Of a DNA stretch of 64,000 bases, positions 24,301-33,481 are shown piece after piece. Made by a program: the position numbers and the translations under genes. This DNA comes from Silene conica (Eukaryota; Streptophyta; Magnoliopsida; Caryophyllales; Caryophyllaceae): assembly GCA_029255685.2 (NCBI GenBank), contig CM055320.2:48114910-48178909 (forward strand), given 5' to 3'. The notes under the pieces were generated by a model. The model was not told the DNA's origin and did no database searches. It saw only the letters and a list, made by a program, of their open reading frames with translations. Each line of letters opens with the position of its first letter. Position 1 is the first letter of the stretch.

Positions 24301-24686
24301 AAGAAGGTGATCTTGTGTGGTTACACTTAAGAAAGGAACGTTTTCCATCTAAGAGGAAGAACAAGCTTATGCCTCGCGCGGATGGACCGTTCAAGGTTCT
24401 TGAATGCTATGGATCAAATGCCTATAAAGTCGAATTACCAAGTGAGTATGGGGGTGTAAGTGCCACATTCAATGTGGGTGATTTATCTCCTTATCTAGAT
24501 GACACAGACTTGGAGGCCAATTCTCAAAAAGGGGGAGAGAATGATGCGGAACCATCGTTAATTCAATCCCAAGAAATATTATTAAACAAAGATATGAGTC
24601 ATATTAATCAAAGCTACAAGATAGGATCAACTTCCGTTCTTAGGATTGCTTGGGAAGGGATTGAAACCCTTGGGGCGTGCGAGTAG
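21345..24686 (+). CDS. Protease-RT-RNase H-integrase polyprotein of CRM-like element C (about 1113 aa)
   Basis: I chose the ATG at 21345, which aligns in position with the gag start of element A; an in-frame ATG upstream at 21249 lies within the LTR. Parts: aspartic protease with DSG at 38-40; RT with LDLRSGYHQ and the catalytic YLDD at about 385-388; RNase H with VECDASGVGIGAVL and LHSDHEAL; an integrase zinc finger ending CVICQRSK; an integrase core with MDFILGLP near 775 and SDRDVKF near 838; an integrase C-terminus; and about 48 residues encoded in the 3' LTR (GSTSVLRIAW). Normal CRM polyproteins start with Gag and a zinc knuckle; here the frame opens straight at the protease. The frame looks whole for what it encodes. 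Particle formation would need Gag from elsewhere, with element A the obvious relative (inference). Confidence 0.92.
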   Translation: MVLRNLHIEADEGIHDQRERIFRTKCKIKNKVCTMIIDSGSCTNLLSKEAVEKLQLPKIDKKHPYKLYWLDGEEGINVNQQVLVPFKIGPYEDEVWCDIVPMSASHILLGRPWQFDRKVIHNGRTNVYSVPKGKTIFDLQPWVPKKRSEPKKDIEEMIIEGKEVEEAITNGEPTFMMVVRDVGGRESGEEEGRREVRSLLEEFKDVFPEELPDGLPPLRGIEHQIDLIPGAALPNKPAYRCNPEEAKELQRQVQELMDRGYVQESLSPCAVPALLVPKKEGTWRMCIDSRAVNNITIKYRFPIPRLDDMLDELAGSKVFSKLDLRSGYHQMRVREGDEWKTAFKTKQGLYEWLVMPFGLCNAPSSFMRLMNEVLRPFLNKFVVVYLDDILVYSQSKEEHKTHLRAVFEMLRKQKLYGKLEKCTFMVASVVFLGYIVGERGVSMDPSKVEAIQAWPIPKTTTEVRSFHGLASFYRRFIQGFSSIMAPITELTKKGEFVWTSHAQKAFEEIKKKLCSNPVLALPDFSKLFEVECDASGVGIGAVLVQEKRPIAYFSEKLNGARLNYSTYDKEFYAIVRALDHWAHYLRPRPFILHSDHEALKHIHGQQKLNPRHAKWVEFLQSFTFSSKYKTGSSNIVADALSRRHSLLVELDARILGFEHIKELYKEDPDFSKEFLNPEGLYTTQDGYLFKGNRLCIPKGSMRELLVREAHGGAIAGHFGIQKTNEMLGEHFYWPKMSKDVQDIISKCVICQRSKSTFNKGLYTPLPVPVQPWNEVSMDFILGLPRTQRGKDSIMVVVDRFSKMAHFIPGHKTDDATKVADLYYREVVRLHGIPLTIVSDRDVKFLSYFWKTLWRLVGTKLLFSTSHHPQTDGQTEVTNRTLGSLLRGLVSKSTKDWDIKLAHAEFAYNRTPSATTGRAPFEIVYGVNPYLPIDLVPIPKKEVISFEAKERQATFMRMCEQVRAQIEKANAKYKEKANKHRRQPVFKEGDLVWLHLRKERFPSKRKNKLMPRADGPFKVLECYGSNAYKVELPSEYGGVSATFNVGDLSPYLDDTDLEANSQKGGENDAEPSLIQSQEILLNKDMSHINQSYKIGSTSVLRIAWEGIETLGACE

Positions 24687-25561
24687 AGGAGGCACGAAAA
24701 CCTAGGTGATTAGGGTTTGGGGACTTTCCTTCTTATTTCCTAGTTTGTTATTTAATTAATTAAGTTTGTTATTAGTTTGTTACAACAAGGTTGTTAGGGT
24801 TGTTACAAGTTAGTTACAAAGTTAGTTATTAGTTAGTTATAAATTTGTTATTTAAGTTGTTAGGGTTTGTTACTACAACTTAATCTTTTATTTGTTATTT
24901 TATCTTTTAGATTAAATAAGGATTATCTTTAATCCATAGGATAGGAATAGAAACCCTAGGAAGAGTAGTAGTACACGGTTTGGCCGAGCACTTGGGGACC
25001 GTGTAGGGTTCTTGTTCTTTCCTATTTCGATTCTAGTTTGTGACGGATGACCTTACTATAAATAGGCATCCTTAGTTGTTTGTTTTATTCATCTTATTAT
25101 CAAATTATAAACAAATTTTCTTGTTAAGTTTATCTTACAAAAAAACCCTAAAGTATCTGTGTGAGCTTTAAACCCGAAGTATCTGTGTGAGCTTCAAAAT
25201 AATTGAGAGAATATCTGTGTGAGTTTGATCAATTATCCTATCCATCGACATACATAATTCATTCATCAAATCGTTTCACAAATCTTTCAAGTATTAAGTG
25301 CCGTGCCTTATTACGTCATCAACAATCTTTATTCAAGAACATCAAGAAACACCAAGATTCATCGACAACCGTGACCACCGTTGACCACCGTGTGCCACGT
25401 CACCACCACCGTCCGTCCGTCCACCTTTCTTTCATCGTTCTTGGTTACCTTTTGTTCTTTATTCGTTCAAGATTGTATTATTTTATTAGTATTTTTATTC
25501 CGCTGCAACATCCGTATTTTTGTTGATTATCTTTATTGATTATCACCCCAAATACGCATCA
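24542..25561 (+). repeat. 3' LTR of CRM-like element C
   Basis: 1020 bp, the same length and by eye the same sequence as 20255-21274. Its first 145 bp encode the C-terminus of the polyprotein, stop at 24686. A TATA-like motif lies at 25057-25064. Confidence 0.95.
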
Positions 25562-25566
25562 AAACA

Positions 25567-26142
25567 ACTAAGCATTAGGATCACCAAGACATGCCTTACT
25601 ATACTCCCTAAACGTCTTCAGTCTTATTACTTCTCAAAATAAGGGCTAGGGGTTATCCTCGAACAAAATCCTCAATATCCAACTAATCTAGGTTACCTAC
25701 AAAGCGCCATGGGAAAAGGTAAGTATCAAGGATAAGGTTAAGTCGGGAAGTTACGAAAGTAGCTTCCGAATGAGGATATAAAAGAGTTCGGGAAGGGAGA
25801 ATATGCATCAAGAAATAAGGAAGAAGGTGATGCATGATGAGTAAGGAGTATCTTCGGGAACATAGAAGCAGCCTTCAAAGATAGCACGAATCTTCCATCT
25901 TCGGTAGTAGACAATAATCTTGATCGCCATCCAGGTAAGGTCATGGTTCGCCAATCCTTGAGCACAAAATTAAAATCTTTGACAATTAGCAAACATGTTA
26001 GACCTAACAAGGAGCAATCACATTACAGACTACCACTTGGTCCTTAAATCTACCCATCTCTCATTCATTATTTCAGGTCAAGTTGAAATTTAATTTGGGG
26101 TACACGTGCGTGCGTCGGGAGCATTACTGCTCTGATACCAAC
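25567..26142 (-). other. Internal region of the Tekay-like element, primer-site side
   Basis: The primer binding site for tRNA-iMet (minus-strand TGGTATCAGAGC) is at 26129-26140, two bases from the LTR. A 90-codon minus-strand frame at 25738-26010 has no similarity I recognise and is probably chance. No Gag is seen where it would be expected. Confidence 0.75.
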
Positions 26143-29100
26143 TGTGACACCCAGCGATTTAACATAAAAATAAACAAATAATTTGCAGCGGAAATACGAT
26201 ACTTTTAAAAACTTTTCGACATATTTATTAAAAATTTTCGCGGAATATCAAAACAACATGCGGAAGACTAAAAACTAATGAGAAAGTATAAATTATACAA
26301 AATAACTTAAATAGACGAGTGATAAGGTATCCCACGATAACAACTTGAATTAAATCTAAACTAAGCGTAAGGGTAATTGTCGAATTATCAACAATGCTCG
26401 CTAGCCACACGTCTTCCCCAAACAGCACCAACCTACATTCATGAAACATGAACGCCACAGTCAGTGGGGAGTAACTCAGGGTTCTCCCAGCCACTTTACG
26501 TCAGAAAACATGTAAACGGTAATACAAAACATCTTATACATATGAACATGTATAATATTTCATAAACAACCATATATGCATTACCAAACGTAATCAACAT
26601 GATCAATGCATGAGCGATAAACCAAAACATGTGATAACAGCATGAATCAACATGTGTAACAGAATTAAAGCCAGCATATGAGATAATATCAGAATAAAGG
26701 AAACATCCAAGCAAAGAACACACATAGTCAGAGCGTATAACCACTGCCTCTGACATACCAGAGCGTATAACCACTGCCTCTGGCTACTGGAGCGTATAAC
26801 CACTGCCTCCAGTTACGGAGCGTATAACCACTGCCTCCGAATACATGAATAGAATGAACGCCGTCAGAGCGTATAACCACTGCCTCTGACGTACCAGAGC
26901 GTATAACCACTGCCTCTGGCTACTGGAGCGTATAACCACTGCCTCCAGCTACGGAGCGTATAACCACTGCCTCCGAATGTAACACCCCAAGAGTATGAGA
27001 GGAAAGTTGTCCCACATCGGTAGAATGTGAGGCTTGTGATATGTTTATAATAGCTCCCACCCACCATTTAGTAACAAGGCTTGTGCTTTTGGGCTTAAGT
27101 GAGGACAAATAACAGGCCCAAAAGTGCACATCCATCTTATTGGGTTTGTGTTACAACCGTGGTGGGTCGGGCTGTTACAAATGGTATCAGAGCGACCCTG
27201 CGACCGTGTGGTGAGCCTGTGGTCGGGAGTACCCGGGTCACACACCTAGCGGGGGAGGATTCTGGCCCTGGTTGTGGTCAAGTTTGAGGCACAACGAGGA
27301 CGTTGTGTTCTTTAAGTGGGGGAGTTTGTAACACCCCAAGAGTATGAGAGGAAAGTTGTCCCACATCGGTAGAATGTGAGGCTTGTGATATGTTTATAAT
27401 AGCTCCCACCCACCATTTAGTAACAAGGCTTGTGCTTTTGGGCTTAAGTGAGGACAAATAACAGGCCCAAAAGTGCACATCCATCTTATTGGGTTTGTGT
27501 TACAACCGTGGTGGGTCGGGCTGTTACACCGAATACTATGTATAGCGTATAACCACTGCCTATATGCCTAAGACCTGGCCAGACCTCTCGATGTAATGCC
27601 TTACACCGAACGACACACGGGGACCGGAGCGTATAACCACTGCCTCCGACCAATCCCGAACATAGATAAATTCCCATTGCATGGGTGGCGTTAGTTCATT
27701 ACAGTGATACACAAATCGTACCACCGCTATCTATTGACATGCAAGACAACATAACCGTCGCCAACACAATTTTAGGATGACATAACCGTCACCTACACAA
27801 ACTTAGGATAACACAACCGCTAAACCACTCATTCAAACATACATGAGCCAATAAAAGATGAATAACACAACACTTATATTCGTTCCATGCCAAAAGAGAA
27901 CACACGGGATTGAATAATGAATTAAAAGTTCTAAACGTATTTTGACATTACAGCTGTCCTCTGCCGTAAAATTTATAATTAATTCAAATAAAATCGAAAT
28001 GATACAAGGCCAATTGGGTCGGTTTAACAAGACTTTTATCTACAATATTTGTCAAATAAACATTTCCAAAAGACGAACTTAACAGGGGGTTATTGACTGA
28101 TCTTTACAGTGTGTCAGAAACCGTCACACACAATGTATTGCTTCATAAAACGGGATTAACAAATCATTTTGGGGCAAAGCAAACTCCTAACATCATCTAA
28201 AATCTTCAGAGTTTAATTATTGAAAAGGACCAGAATCATTTCAAAGTTTAAAAATGGTTTTCAAAACAATCTTTGAGCTACTGTCCGTTCTGCGAGTATT
28301 TCAGCGCACTGTTCGTAAATAATTTATTGTGAACAAACGACGTGCAAGAAAATTACGAAAATTCAGAGGTAGACTCTTAACTCAAAATAAACAGGGGTCT
28401 CTTTTCAACATTTTCAAAGAAGGATACTCTAAGATGTCGAAATAAATTGTACAAGACAATGGACAGATTTGTCAAGGTGCTGAAACATCATGAATTAACC
28501 ATTGTAAGCAAAACACTATGAACTTGAAAGACTATCAAACTAATCATCCTCAATGATCATAAACTCATTTAACCATACAATCCTTAATGAATTTCCATAA
28601 TTAAAAACTCATCCAACACAAGCATGCATGATGAAATTCATCCAAACATATGATTTATTAACCTAATCATGCCACTACTTAATCAAAAACAATCCTAGTA
28701 TACTAAACATTACTAGCATATAGTCATGCAAACAAAGACGATAAAGTCGAGTAACCCATCACCGTTACCTTATAGTTCTTCAATAAGCATGATTTTGACT
28801 CAAAGCCACTCCGGTTTGGACAACCGAACAAGCTACACATAAATAAACGAGGTTAGCTAAGAGAACCGTGCCTTAAAGGCCACGACCAGAGGACTATAAG
28901 GAAGAAATTTGATAATTTTATTACCTAGAAAGATGGAGGTCGAGGAGAGGAAGAGATAGGCGCGAAAATCGTCGAAAACGGATAAGAAACGAAGATTTTA
29001 CGACCGTTTTACGGTTGAGGTGCACAACAACGATGGTGTTCTTGTTTTGTGTTTTTGTGTGAGTGTTTTTCTGAAAAAATAATGAAGGATTTGAAGAAGA

Positions 29101-29548
29101 AGGAAGGTAGAGGATGACGTTGGGCATCAAGGCAAGGCTTAGTACTCAGCCATGTGTCCTAAAGGACATGTGGAAAAGAGTATAGAGTAAGCAACGAGCA
29201 TGGGTCTCGTTAGCGGATGGTCCGTGACAGCCTTTCGTATTTTCGACATAATTTCGTCCACAGAACTCCGATTGACGTGTTTTTGGTAGCGTTGGAAAGC
29301 TAAGAAAAAGATCTAAAACTTTTATTTTATAAGCAAGAGCTAAATATGCCTGTACAATATCTTAAAATTAGCAACAAAGACAGAGTAACGTTTTACAAGT
29401 TTAAGAAGTATAACTTTAAGACGGACATATTAATATCATTATCAAAAACGATCAATTTTAAAAGGAATTTTATTTATTGTGGAACATTATTATTACTAAA
29501 ATAAGATTTTAATAATATATAAATACTTGGAAATTACGGGGTGTTACA
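26143..29548 (-). repeat. 5' LTR of the Tekay-like element, split by a TRIM
   Basis: Matches 14558-17407 with under 1% difference outside the TRIM insertion (26978-27533). It contains the second copy of the hairpin array at 26727-27648. On the minus strand the LTR begins at 29548. No other feature is visible between 27700 and 29548. Confidence 0.9.
26978..27528 (+). mobile_element. TRIM (terminal-repeat retrotransposon in miniature)
   Basis: A 551-bp element with two 202-bp direct terminal repeats (26978-27179 and 27327-27528) that read identically, start TGTAACACCCC and end GGGCTGTTACA. The internal region is only 147 bp. It opens with a tRNA-iMet primer site (TGGTATCAGAGC, 27183-27194) and closes with a purine tract (AAGTGGGGGAGTT) directly before the second repeat. 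The target duplication is CCGAA (26973-26977 and 27529-27533). It encodes nothing and must use another element's proteins. Identical repeats imply a very recent insertion. It sits inside the hairpin array of the Tekay-like LTR, between two units. Confidence 0.95.
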
Positions 29549-32405
29549 TTACCCGGTGATCATCAATGCCAACCTCAATGAGCAACAAGAATCCAAACTC
29601 ATTTCAACTTTAAAGGATCATAGGAGCTCATTGGGGTATAGCCTTGATGACATCAAGGGGCTAAGCCCGAACCTTTGCATGCATAGAATAATTCTAGAGG
29701 AAGGGAGTCGACCTAGAGTGGAAGGTCAAAGGAGATTGAATCCGAAAATGGCAGATGTAGTGAAGAGTGAAGTCCTTAAATTGCTTGAGGCCGGAATCAT
29801 ATATGAGATCACGGATAGCCGGTGGGTGAGCCCCGTCCATGTTGTCCCCAAGAAGGGGGGTGTAACTTTGGTTACACAAGAGGATGGGACTCTCCTACCG
29901 ACTCGTCCGGTGACGGGGTGGAGGATGTGTATCGATTACCGTAAGTTGAACGCGGCCACTCTCAAAGACCATTTCCCAATACCCTTCATTGATCAAATGC
30001 TAGAGAGCCTTGCGGGGCATTCGTACTATTGTTTTCTTGACGGTTATTCCGGGTTTTTTCAAATACCCATTCACCCGGAAGACCAAGAGAAAACAACTTT
30101 TACATGCCCCCAAGGTGTGTATGCTTATCGGCGGATGCCATTCGGGTTGTGTAATGCACCCGGCACCTTTCAAAGGTGCATGATGGCCATCTTTGCCGAT
30201 TTCCTTGAGAAATCTATGGAGGTTTTTATGGACGATTTTAGTGTTCATGGTGATTCATTTGACCTAGGGCTTTCTAATCTTGTAAATGTGTTGAAAAGAT
30301 GTGAGGAGCACAATCTTGTCCTCAATTGGGAGAAATGCCATTTCATGGTAGAGGAGGGGATTGTGCTCGGTCACATAGTGTCCAAGAGGGGCATAGAAGT
30401 TGATGGTGCAAAAGTGGCGGTCATTGAGAACTTGTCACCCCCCACCAATGTGAAAGGGGTGAGAAGTTTTCTTGGACATGCCGGCTTTTACCGGCGTTTT
30501 ATCAAAGATTTTTCCAAAATTGCCAAACCATTGACTTCTCTTCTTCTCAAGGATGCTCCCTTTTTGTTTACTAATGATTGTCTTGAAGCCTTTGCTAGGA
30601 TCAAAGAAGCGCTTGTGACGGCTCCTATTATTCGTGCTCCTGATTGGGGATTGCCTTTTGAGATTATGTGTGACGCATCCGACTACGCGGTAGGAGCGGT
30701 CCTAGGTCCAGTTGTGGATAGGAAACACCACGTGATATACTATTCAAGCAAGACTCTTGATTCAACTCAAGCAAAGTATTCCACGACCGAAAAGGAGATG
30801 TTGGCAATCGTGCATGCCATTGAGAAGTTTAGGCAATATCTCATGGGATCTAAAGTGGTGGTGTACTCCGATCACACCGCTTTGAGGCAATTAATGTTGA
30901 AGAAGGATGCCAAGCCAAGACTCTTGAGATGGGTTCTTTTACTCCAAGAATTTGATCTAGAGATAAGAGACAAGTCGGGGTCGGAGAATGTGGTTGCGGA
31001 CCACTTGTCTAGATTGACTTTTGAGGATCATGGTTTGCATGATAGAGATGGCCCAATCAATGAATGGTTGCGTGAGGATAGTTTGATGGCAATAGGCAAT
31101 AAGTTGCCTTGGTTTGCGGATATTGCCAATTATCTTGTTAATGGCTTTATCCTGGAGGAGTTGGAAGCAAGAGAAAGGAGAAAGTTGAAAGTGGATGCTA
31201 AGAGATATTTTTGGGATGATCCCTACCTTATCAAAAAGTGTGGGGATGGGCTCTTGAGGAGATGCGTATCAAAGGAAGAGGGGCTTGAAATTGTGGATCG
31301 GGTTCACAACTTCGCCTATGGAGGGAACTTGGCGGCTTCACGGACTATAGCCAAGGTTCTTCAAGGAGGGTTCTTTTGGCCTTCAATGTTCAAAGACATT
31401 CACGATGTTGTTAGATCTTGTGATGCTTGTCAAAGGTCGGGCAACATCGGTAAAAGGAATGAGATGCCCCTAAAAACCATCTTGGAGATTGAGTTGTTTG
31501 ATTGTTGGGGGATTGACTTCATGGGACCTTTCCGCAATTCATGCGGGAATGAGTACATCTTAGTAGCCGTGGATTATGTCTCGAAATGGATTGAGGCGGT
31601 TGCCTCCCCCACCAATGACTCCAAGGTAGTGGTAAAGCTCTTCAAGACCATCATCTTTCCCCGTTTTGGAGTGCCCCGAATAGTAATAAGTGACGGAGGT
31701 TCTCACTTCCGGAAACATACATTCAAAGCCCTCCTAGCCTCCTATGGAGTGACCCACAAGGTAGCACTTGCCTACCATCCTCAAACTAGTGGGCAAGTGG
31801 AGGTTTCGAATCGTCAAATCAAGGCTATTCTAGAGAAGGTGGTGCAAAAGAACCGGAAAGATTGGTCCCAAAAATTGAATGATGTGCTATGGGCTTTGAG
31901 GACGGCCTACAAAACACCCATAGGAATGACTCCCTACAAGCTTGTGTACGGGAAAGCATGCCACCTCCCGGTGGAGCTTGAGCACAAGGCTTGGTGGGCC
32001 TTGAAGGAGATGAACTTCGATTTAGACATGGCCGGGGAGAAGAGATTCTTGCAAATGAATGAGCTTGAGGAGCTTAGATATGAAGCTTAAGAGAGTTCAA
32101 AACTCTATAAGGAGCAAACGACGAAGTGGCATGATGCCAAGCTAGTGAAGAAGAATGTGAGCATAGGAGACCTTGTTCTCCTCTTCAATTCAAGAGTAAA
32201 AAACTTTCCGGGGAAGCTTAGATCACGATGGTCCGGGCCCTTCAAAGTGATGGATATTTCACCTCATGGGGCCTTTGAACTTTGGAGTGAAGGCGGTGGC
32301 ACCTTCAAAGTCAACGGGCATCGGATTAAGCGCTATTATCAAGGAGATTCCAAAGGCACCGTCGAAGTTGTTGACCTCGGGGACCCACTCCCCGAGGAGG
32401 ATTGA
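29549..32405 (+). pseudogene. Athila RT-RNase H-integrase region (fossil)
   Basis: Parts in order: reverse transcriptase with [23 protein letters not shown] and the catalytic box as FMDDF near 30225; RNase H with [13 protein letters not shown] and [10 protein letters not shown]; an integrase zinc finger ending CDACQRSGN near 31430; an integrase core with [16 protein letters not shown] and [10 protein letters not shown]; and an integrase C-terminal domain (GDLVLLFNSR, LRSRWSGPF) to 32405. The 15-kb non-coding element separates it from the protease part upstream. About one smaller break is apparent. The sequence style ([16 protein letters not shown]) is typical of Athila and related Ty3/gypsy clades. 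Confidence 0.9.
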
Positions 32406-32682
32406 TTTCAAGGAAGATTGATCATGAAAGGTTTGGTGGAGTCACTCAACAACCACCGGTTGTAAGTATTAGTTTCCTTTAGTTCATCTACTTTTCATGT
32501 TAGTTTCATGGTTAGTTCGGTTTTAGTTTAATTTTTAGCTTGCATGAGATACTTGGATATGATTGTTGCTTGTTTGTGGATGATTCATGAGTATAGTCGG
32601 AGAAATATTGGCAAAACCGTTGTAGGCAAAGTTGATTTTTATGTTCAAATTAAATTATTTCTCGAAATTGTGTACAGGTACT

Positions 32683-33271
32683 CCCAGCCGGCCCACCGGC
32701 CGACGGTACCCTACCGGCTGGGAGGACCTGGACACATTTCTGTTTTTGATAGTTTATTTGGGCAGATTTCAGATTTTGCATCCCCAGCCTGTACCAAACC
32801 GGCAGCCGGTCAGCCGGCTGAGAAGACGATGACTTAATCAAAAATTGGAAAAACTCAAGAGGAAGTGATTCCCAGCCGGTAGGCCGGCAGCCGGTCCGCC
32901 GGCTGAGAATCATGTGTTGTGTGCAACAAGCTGAAGAAAAAAAAAGGAGAAGGCACCCCAGCCGGTCGGCCGGCAGCCGGTCCGCCGGCTGGGAGTTTTT
33001 GTAAGTAAAAGAGAAGAAGAAAAAGAAGACAATGAAGGCTCCCCAGCCGGTAGGCCGGCAGCCGGTCCGCCGGCTGGGAGCGTTTTTGTGAGTGAAAAAA
33101 GAAGAAGAGAAGGCAAACGGAATACTGAAGGCATGTTTCTGAGCCGGTCGGCCGGCAGCCGGTCCGCCGGCTCAGAATTAAACCCCCTTAAGAAATTTTC
33201 GAAAAATCAAAAAAATCTCAAACCCTAACTCCCAGCCGGTCGACCGGCGGCCGGTTCCCAACCGGCTGGGA
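32683..33271. repeat. Seven GC-rich palindromes between Athila integrase and the extra ORF
   Basis: Seven units of about 40 bp, spaced about 85-100 bp, with outer arms CCCAGCCGG/CCGGCTGGG and core GGCCGGCAGCCGGTCCG. One unit (about 33139-33178) has arms changed to CTGAGCCGG/CCGGCTCAG, so both sides changed together. The same motif fills the U3 of this element. The rest of 32406-33481 is non-coding; 33290-33470 is pyrimidine-rich, directly upstream of the next start codon. Confidence 0.85.
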
Positions 33272-33481
33272 GTGTTCTGTCGTGATTTTAAGTATTCGAG
33301 AATCCCCATTCTTCTTCATTTCTACCTCATTTCCTCTTCATTTCCCTTCATTTCTTCCACTCTCTTCCTTATTTCCTCATCTCCCATTCATCCCTAACCT
33401 TCAAAAACCCCAACAAACTTCACCAAACTCTCTCAAATCAAAACCCCCTTTACTCCCTCATCACCTCTCCTTCAATTAACC

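Larger units (their letters stand above)
20255..25561 (+). mobile_element. CRM-like Ty3/gypsy element C: protease-RT-RNase H-integrase, no gag
   Basis: A complete 5307-bp element with target duplication AAACA (20250-20254 and 25562-25566), inserted in the internal region of the Tekay-like element. The LTRs of 1020 bp (20255-21274 and 24542-25561) look identical by eye, so the insertion is very young. The tRNA-iMet primer site is at 21278-21289. A single long ORF begins at the protease, with no Gag. The RT sequence (MCIDSRAVNNITIKYRFPIP, YLDDILVYS) and an ORF that ends inside the 3' LTR fit the CRM (centromeric chromovirus) clade. The leader and much of the LTR are shared with element A, which has Gag but no pol. 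Confidence 0.93.
14558..29548 (-). mobile_element. Non-coding Tekay/Del-like Ty3/gypsy derivative (LARD-like), nested
   Basis: Target duplication TTACC at 14553-14557 and 29549-29553 brackets the element inside Athila gag-pol. The LTRs (14558-17407 and 26143-29548) are both 2850 bp after removing the TRIM and its duplication, and differ at about two dozen sites by eye (under 1%). The element reads on the minus strand: the tRNA-iMet primer site is at 26129-26140 and the polypurine tract at 17408-17430. Termini TGTAACACCCCG and GGTGTCACA and the GAGGACGAAAC-type motif before the tract fit the Tekay/Del clade. The internal region, about 3.4 kb without element C, has no recognisable gag or pol, so it looks like a large non-autonomous derivative. 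Confidence 0.85.
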
